Source of the DNA: Paludibaculum fermentans
GTDB lineage: Bacteria; Acidobacteriota; Terriglobia; Bryobacterales; Bryobacteraceae
Assembly: GCF_015277775.1 (NCBI RefSeq)
Contig: NZ_CP063849.1
Span: 3,286,001-3,350,000 of the forward strand
Reading direction: 5' to 3'
DNA length: 64,000 nucleotides
Position numbers and translations under genes: made by a program. The notes beneath the pieces are model-generated. The model had not been told where the DNA came from, did not search any database, and saw nothing but the letters and a program-made list of their open reading frames with translations. Positions 59,347-64,000 of the stretch are shown here, piece after piece. Within the stretch, counting starts at the first letter, position 1. Each line of letters opens with the position of its first letter.

Positions 59347-59846
59347 TTCTCCCGCGATTCGGCCGGCCGCCGCACCATCCACAGATTCAACAGCAGCAGG
59401 GCCGCCCCGACGGTGATGGCGCTGTCGGCGAGGTTGAAGATGGGAAAGTGGTGGCCGCTCCAAAAGAAATCCAGGAAGTCGGTCACGCTGCCGAAGATGA
59501 TGCGGTCGAAGAGGTTGCCGACGGCTCCGCCCAGGACCAGCGCCAGGGCGGCGCGCAGCGTCCAGTGCTCCTTCGAGGCGGGCTTACAGGCAGTCCAGAG
59601 CAGACTGGTGACCAGAATCATGACGGCCACGGAGAACAGCACCAGCAGCGGATTGCCGCGGCTGCTGGTGGAGTCGGCAAACATGCTGAAGGCGATGCCG
59701 GTATTGCGGGTGTGAATGATCTGGAAGAGCCCGGGGATCACCGCCACGGTATCCCAGGTCTGGACCTTGGTTTCGATCAGGTGCTTGGTGGCCCGGTCGA
59801 GTGCCAGGATCAGGAGTGTCAGGCCGAACGGCCACCAGCGCTGCAT
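59343..59846 (-). CDS. lspA: Lipoprotein signal peptidase
   Basis: The ATG at 59846 (MQRWWPFGLTLLILALDRAT) gives the usual length of 167 residues; an open frame extends upstream but adds unrelated sequence. Four membrane helices are visible. The catalytic Asp residues are in ALVLGGAVGNLFDRIIFGSV and HHFPIFNLADSAITVGAALL. LspA cleaves signal peptides from diacylated prolipoproteins, such as the PpiC lipoprotein at 53774. No lgt or lnt is nearby. Confidence 0.96.
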   Translation of the reverse strand: MQRWWPFGLTLLILALDRATKHLIETKVQTWDTVAVIPGLFQIIHTRNTGIAFSMFADSTSSRGNPLLVLFSVAVMILVTSLLWTACKPASKEHWTLRAALALVLGGAVGNLFDRIIFGSVTDFLDFFWSGHHFPIFNLADSAITVGAALLLLNLWMVRRPAESREN

Positions 59847-60001
59847 AAGAATCAGACTCCCACAATCCCGGCGGCGATGTCCGGACAGTGAGGTGTGGGG
59901 TGTGCCGGAGCTGTCATTCTGCCTGATCTCATTGTGACTGAAGCCTCTATCGTACAAAATGGGTGCAACGGGCCGCCGTGGCGGCGCGTCTGGAACTGAC
60001 G

Positions 60002-60985
60002 ATGAAACGGTCTCATTGGCTGAACATTGGGGCGCTCCTCTTTGGAGCGGTGGCCGGCCTGAAGGCTGAGACGGTCCTGCTGACGCACGACTCATCCGGC
60101 AACTTCCTGAACCAGGCGCCCGCGGTGCTGCGCAAAGGCGGCTTCGCCTTGGTGTCGAGAACGGCGCTGTTCGGCGCGGCCACGGCGCACGTTCTGGACG
60201 ACGCGGGCCGCCTGCATCCCGTCCTGTGGATCACCGCGGATGACGCCGACGCCGGCGTCGCCGAGGTCTTTGTCGGCGCCCAGGCGCCCAAGGGACCGGA
60301 CTCGGCGACCACGATGTCGCGCCACGTCCGCATGCGCCACCACGAGGCGAACATCGAGAACACCAAGGAGGCCGGCGGCTTCGGCTTCGTTTCGCGACTG
60401 GATTGCGGCGGCCCCAAGGATCCCGACAGTGAACCGTTGTACGACGAGCACGGCTTGCTGGCCGGCTGGCATGCCACGCGGGTCGTGGATGGCCGGAATA
60501 CGGCGTTCGCTGTGCCGCTCGCCCGGTTCGACGCCATCTCGCAGACGTCGCGGATGTCTGTCGCGGAGTGGAATCGAAGCCACGACGCGGCCAAGGAAGA
60601 GGCCTATCAGCGCGCCATGGGCTATCTCTGGATGGAGGACTTCGACGGAGCGCTGTTCTACTTCCAGAAGGCGGTGGACCAGGATCCGCAAAACGCCCGC
60701 GGCTGGTACCACCTTGCCTTTGCCCAGGGCAAGAACGGGCACGGCAAGGCGAAACTGGCCTGCTACAAGAAGGCGGTTGAGTTGGACCCGCAGTTTCCGC
60801 CTGCCCACTACTACCTCGGCTTCTCGCTGCTGATCGGCGGAGATCGGGACGGCGCCATCGCCGAATACCGCAAGCTCAAGGATCTCGACGAGGGCTGGGC
60901 GTCGCGGCTGAAGCTGTTCCTCGACGCCGCCCATGTGGATGTGATGGAGAAGCCGGACCCCAAGGCCGCTAAGCGGATTGCATAG
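60002..60985 (+). CDS. Exported TPR protein
   Basis: The ATG at 60002 begins a signal peptide (MKRSHWLNIGALLFGAVAGL). The 327-residue protein has an N-terminal beta domain of about 150 residues (LTHDSSGNFLNQAPAVLRKG, TRVVDGRNTAFAVPLARFDA) similar to a trypsin-like or SEFIR-type fold only weakly, then three TPR repeats at about 190-300 (YQRAMGYLWMEDFDGALFYF; AKLACYKKAVELDPQFPPAH). It is a periplasmic scaffold by appearance; the partner is unknown. Its end overlaps the convergent CREST gene by 17 bp. Confidence 0.8.
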   Translation: MKRSHWLNIGALLFGAVAGLKAETVLLTHDSSGNFLNQAPAVLRKGGFALVSRTALFGAATAHVLDDAGRLHPVLWITADDADAGVAEVFVGAQAPKGPDSATTMSRHVRMRHHEANIENTKEAGGFGFVSRLDCGGPKDPDSEPLYDEHGLLAGWHATRVVDGRNTAFAVPLARFDAISQTSRMSVAEWNRSHDAAKEEAYQRAMGYLWMEDFDGALFYFQKAVDQDPQNARGWYHLAFAQGKNGHGKAKLACYKKAVELDPQFPPAHYYLGFSLLIGGDRDGAIAEYRKLKDLDEGWASRLKLFLDAAHVDVMEKPDPKAAKRIA

Positions 60986-61775
60986 CAGACTCGTCGAGGC
61001 GTCTCCGGGCGATACCGGCGAAGTACGCCAGCAACGCAAGCGCCGCGGCCAGATGCTTCCATGGATGGCCGCCGCCGGGCAGGTAGGCAGCCAAGCCGGC
61101 ATCGTTTAGTTCCAGTAGTTTGGCGGCGACGTAGAGCGCGATCATCCACCAGGTTCCGCGCTGGCTGGTGTACCGCCCGGGGCACAGTATCAGCAGCAGC
61201 GGCAGCGCCAGCATGGGGAAGAACTGGACTGCGCCGTAGAAGCGCAGGTCCCCGGTCAGCCGCCAGTTCAGCACGGACACGACGCCCAGGACGATGAGCG
61301 GCAGTAACAGCAGGCCGCCCCACCGCAAGCTGAGGCGCTCGCCCAGCGTAACAGCCAGCAGGGACATGAACATCAGCGTCATCGGGAGTCGGTCCCAGAA
61401 CAGCGTCGACGAGTCAGGAGCCCAGTGGTAGTAGCCGGAGCCCAACGCCACGGCCGCCGCGCCCACGACGAGGAGCCAGTGGGCCGCGCGTTCCCAGCCG
61501 GTCACGAAAGCCGGGCCGCGACGGAGAACCCAGGCTCCGACGGCGGCCACGGCCAGGAACGGAAGGTTGGAGAGCACGTTCCAGAAGTTCGGGATCCCAA
61601 ACCAGGCGCGCTGGTCCGCGAACGAGTGGTAGGCGGGATCCTGATGGACCGGCGGCATCCACAGCAGGCCGCACAGGGTGACGGCCAGCAACGCCGCCAG
61701 CGCGAAGGGTCCAGCTGAATTTTGGGCGCACGGCCGCGGACGCGCCAGCGCGCGGATTCGAACATCGGATGTCAT
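60969..61775 (-). CDS. CREST-superfamily membrane hydrolase (ceramidase-like)
   Basis: The ATG at 61775 is chosen (MTSDVRIRAL...), giving 268 residues and about seven membrane helices. Segments matching the alkaline-ceramidase/PAQR (CREST) family are DPAYHSFADQRAWFGIPNFW, NVLSNLPFLAVAAVGAWVL, VALGSGYYHWAPDSSTLFWD and RLPMTLMFMSLLAVTLGERL, with the His and Asp that bind zinc in that superfamily. It may hydrolyse an amide bond in a membrane lipid. It is last in the minus-strand unit that begins with the DUF2157 gene. Confidence 0.82.
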   Translation of the reverse strand: MTSDVRIRALARPRPCAQNSAGPFALAALLAVTLCGLLWMPPVHQDPAYHSFADQRAWFGIPNFWNVLSNLPFLAVAAVGAWVLRRGPAFVTGWERAAHWLLVVGAAAVALGSGYYHWAPDSSTLFWDRLPMTLMFMSLLAVTLGERLSLRWGGLLLLPLIVLGVVSVLNWRLTGDLRFYGAVQFFPMLALPLLLILCPGRYTSQRGTWWMIALYVAAKLLELNDAGLAAYLPGGGHPWKHLAAALALLAYFAGIARRRLDESAMQSA

Positions 61776-61785
61776 GAGAGCCTCG

Positions 61786-62160
61786 CTAGTTGATGTCGAC
61801 AGGCACAATCTGCCCGTTCTGCTTGAAGCCAAGACGAATGGGCCGCGGCGGGCCCTTGTGGGGGATGGTCACTTCCGCCCAGATCTCCGCATTGCGTTTG
61901 TACTCGATCGACGTACTGTACTCCGGTACGAAGAACAGCACCTGTTGGTCGTTGGTCTCCACGAAATGCGGATCACCGGGCTGTGAGGTGAGCCGCAAGG
62001 CCAGGTACCGCCCCCGCAATGGCAAGGAAGGATCATAGGGTGCGGTCTTCACCCAGACGCGCGGGCAGGTGGCGCGGTCGTAGAGCAGCTTGCCGCCCAT
62101 GCTCAGGACGATGCCGCACTGCAGCGCGGCCAGAATCAGGCTCTGTCGAGACCAGGTCAT
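61786..62160 (-). CDS. GDYxxLxY-domain protein
   Basis: The 124-residue protein has an N-terminal membrane helix (SLILAALQCGIVLSMGGKLL). The GDYxxLxY family core follows, with PLRGRYLALRLTSQPGDP (here GRYLALRL) and EYSTSIEYKRNAEIWAEVTI. The family is regularly coupled to DUF2157/DUF4401 membrane proteins, as here: the ATG at 62160 overlaps the stop of the DUF2157 gene (ATGA). Function is unknown; a role in the envelope is likely. Confidence 0.85.
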   Translation of the reverse strand: MTWSRQSLILAALQCGIVLSMGGKLLYDRATCPRVWVKTAPYDPSLPLRGRYLALRLTSQPGDPHFVETNDQQVLFFVPEYSTSIEYKRNAEIWAEVTIPHKGPPRPIRLGFKQNGQIVPVDIN

Positions 62161-63278
62161 TGCGCACCTCCCAGGCTGATGCGGGCTACCAGATTGCGGC
62201 GGAGCTTCTCCCCATACCAACCGCCGGCCAGGAAGACGACACCCAGCACGATCAGGCTGAAGGAACGGCCCAGGCGGTCCATCACATTCGAGAAGTAAAA
62301 GGAGGTCAGCGTAATGGCGAAGCCGGCCATGCCGAGGTTGATGCGTTCGGGCCGCAGTTCGTGGATGCCCCAGGCGATGAGGCCGGCGCAGCCCAGCGCA
62401 CACCACAGGTAGAGCACCGGCGAATGGTTGCTCGGCACAATCCAGCTCAAACCGGCCACCCACAGGCCCGCCACAGCGTTCATCCAGGTGTCCGTGCGGC
62501 GGTACCAATACGACAGAGCCAGCGGCAGCAGGAACGCGCCCGCCCAGCCCACGAACTCGAATTCAAAAGTGGGCAGGCTGGCATAGCGGTACGGGCGTCC
62601 CAGCACCACTATGACGACCGCCGGGATGAGGGCCAAACCGCCAATCCAGCCGAGAGCGCGGACAGAATCATCAGACGGCCCCTTAGGGTGCCGAAGGGTC
62701 AGGTAGCAGATAGCGAGGAACAGAACCGCGACCTCCGTCACCTGCGCCGCGGCCACCGCGGGGCGGGCGGCTTCGAACCACTCGCCAATCAGCCAGAACG
62801 GCACCAGCAGGGCAGCCAGAGCCATTTGCGGCCAGTCGCGCAACAGCAGCCAGCCGGCCACGGCGCCCAGCGCCCACATGAGGACGCCCGACGGCCAGTG
62901 CTCCTCCATATTGAAGATCTGGCCGGCCAGGAAGATCGCGCCGCCCAGCGACACCGTGCCCACCGCATGCAGCGTAGTGGCCAGGGCGGGCTGCCTGTCC
63001 GCGAAGAAGGCCGCGGCCAGGTGCAGTCCAGTCACGGTCGTCACCAGCATCGACATGCGGACAAAGGGCGACAGTTCGTCCCAATGGGCGCTGACAAAGA
63101 GCAGGATGCCGGTGGCCAGCATCAACCCGCCCAGCGTCAAACCAAGGATGACGGGCAGCCGGCCCTTCCCCTGCGGCGAGCGGGCCGCTTCCCATTCGCG
63201 GATCGACGCCGCTTGTTGTTCACTGAGAAGGTTCGCTGTGACCCAGCGAGCCAATGAAGGTTCGAAGTCCATTTTCAT
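62157..63278 (-). CDS. DUF2157 polytopic membrane protein
   Basis: The 373-residue protein has a cytoplasmic start typical of DUF2157 (PSLARWVTANLLSEQQAASI; REWEAARSPQGKGRLPVILG) and about ten membrane helices, with VSAHWDELSPFVRMSMLVTT as the family's second helix-loop and SLGGAIFLAGQIFNMEEHWP further on. It is the first of three coupled genes (DUF2157, GDYxxLxY, CREST). Function is unknown. Confidence 0.9.
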   Translation of the reverse strand: MKMDFEPSLARWVTANLLSEQQAASIREWEAARSPQGKGRLPVILGLTLGGLMLATGILLFVSAHWDELSPFVRMSMLVTTVTGLHLAAAFFADRQPALATTLHAVGTVSLGGAIFLAGQIFNMEEHWPSGVLMWALGAVAGWLLLRDWPQMALAALLVPFWLIGEWFEAARPAVAAAQVTEVAVLFLAICYLTLRHPKGPSDDSVRALGWIGGLALIPAVVIVVLGRPYRYASLPTFEFEFVGWAGAFLLPLALSYWYRRTDTWMNAVAGLWVAGLSWIVPSNHSPVLYLWCALGCAGLIAWGIHELRPERINLGMAGFAITLTSFYFSNVMDRLGRSFSLIVLGVVFLAGGWYGEKLRRNLVARISLGGAQ

Positions 63279-63322
63279 GGCGTTTGCCTGCCTTTCCAGA
63301 CTTCAGAAAGCGCGGCCGGGCC

Positions 63323-64000
63323 TTACTCGGCCGGCGGCAGCGCGGCAGAACCCGCGGGAATGTTCGCCCGGTTGCGGAACCAGGCGAGCAGACTGTCGAG
63401 CGTGGAGGGCGCGAACTTGGCAATGCCGAGGGCGGAAAGGGTAGTCAATACGCCCAGCACACCGAGAATGGAGTTCGGCGTCCAGTGCAAGGTGTCGTGC
63501 ATGACGTACAGCATCCCGGAGGCCAGAATCACGCCGAGCATGTTCAGGAAATTGTTCGTCGCCAGGACGCGGCCCTTCTGTTCGGGCGCGGCTTGCTCCT
63601 GCAGAAAGGCGTTCAGCGGCACGATGAACAGGCCGCCGGAGAAGCCCACCAGCGACAGCCCCACCAGCGTACCCGCGAACGTATGGGTGAACCCGAGAAA
63701 AATACCGCACAGGCCCATGAAGAGGGCACCGATGGGCACCAGGCCCAGTTCGATGCGGTCGTGGGACAGCCAGCCGGCGGCAATACTCCCAATGCCGATG
63801 CCCAGCGCGAGCGCGGTCACCAGCAGGCCGGTGTGCGTCTCGGAGAGGCGCAGCGACTCGCTGCCGATCAGGATCACCGCCATCTGCAACAGTGCGCCCA
63901 GGAACCAGAAGTACGAGATCCCCATTACGCTCCACCACAGGCCGGCGTCGGCGTAGAGGACCTTCGAGCCGGACCAGACTTCGGCGAACGGATTTACGTG
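63323..64000 (-). CDS. MFS transporter, partial (C-terminal part, runs off the window)
   Basis: The open frame continues past an internal ATG at 63925 to the window end (first visible residues HVNPFAEVWSGSKVLYADAG), so the start lies beyond 64000. Six or more membrane helices are seen, for example MGISYFWFLGALLQMAVILI and LVTALALGIGIGSIAAGWLS. EQAAPEQKGRVLATNNFLNM is the typical loop of LplT-like MFS proteins. LplT flips lysophospholipids across the inner membrane, often next to an acyltransferase. The left end is complete. Confidence 0.85.
   Translation of the reverse strand, partial: HVNPFAEVWSGSKVLYADAGLWWSVMGISYFWFLGALLQMAVILIGSESLRLSETHTGLLVTALALGIGIGSIAAGWLSHDRIELGLVPIGALFMGLCGIFLGFTHTFAGTLVGLSLVGFSGGLFIVPLNAFLQEQAAPEQKGRVLATNNFLNMLGVILASGMLYVMHDTLHWTPNSILGVLGVLTTLSALGIAKFAPSTLDSLLAWFRNRANIPAGSAALPPAE

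Overview
The window is a high-GC bacterial chromosome segment. The gene content points to Acidobacteriota, most likely a Bryobacterales/Solibacter-type soil bacterium. The supporting traits are an acidobacterial-type MacB/ADOP permease with its PadR regulator, an ECF42 sigma factor with a YCII partner, a beta-propeller hybrid histidine kinase, the hopanoid gene hpnH, several DUF1080 and DUF1801 proteins, and twin GH29 fucosidases. This assignment is inference from gene families; no rRNA or other marker gene is present.

Bases 1-17,500 form an accessory stretch. It holds a secreted caspase-like peptidase with 17 Sel1 repeats, a truncated IS4-type transposase, a multiply frameshifted REP-associated (RAYT) transposase, and a lower-GC stand-alone reverse transcriptase. 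About 300 nt of highly self-complementary non-coding DNA lies directly in front of the reverse transcriptase. This arrangement, structured RNA plus RT, is the strongest candidate for an undescribed system, probably a defence-type RT. Further on come a class C beta-lactamase-like hydrolase, an alpha/beta hydrolase, a DHFR-like reductase, the ECF42/YCII pair, a HicAB module whose toxin gene is broken but whose antitoxin is intact, an orphan HigA-type antitoxin, and a DUF2971 protein beside a protein of unknown function.

Bases 17,600-30,000 are dominated by exported catabolic and surface proteins: two GH29 fucosidases with a recognisable promoter, a PD40/CxxCH/TPR fusion, a glutaminase-like DUF4965 protein, a GerMN-like repeat protein and a Tat-type mannonate dehydratase homologue. 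Bases 30,100-33,070 hold a three-gene unit (DUF1360 membrane protein, small Cys protein, very Trp-rich 713-residue protein) closed by a strong terminator. The stretch 33,072-35,813 contains a divergent TetR/hpnH pair with a promoter and operator-like repeat, followed by a BrnT/BrnA toxin-antitoxin pair.

Bases 36,000-52,100 hold membrane and regulatory functions: a methyltransferase divergent from a two-component system across a large palindrome, ADOP/PadR, a zinc-ribbon/membrane/methyltransferase operon, a lone RND pump and a 1340-residue hybrid kinase. Bases 52,200-64,000 hold fabD, a DUF1080 protein and a PpiC-type lipoprotein in one overlapping operon, then a DUF362 protein, DUF4097, DUF1080, a Fur regulator, lspA, a TPR protein, a three-gene membrane unit (CREST-type hydrolase, GDYxxLxY protein, DUF2157 protein) and a partial MFS transporter at the right edge. 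No rRNA, tRNA or CRISPR array was seen.
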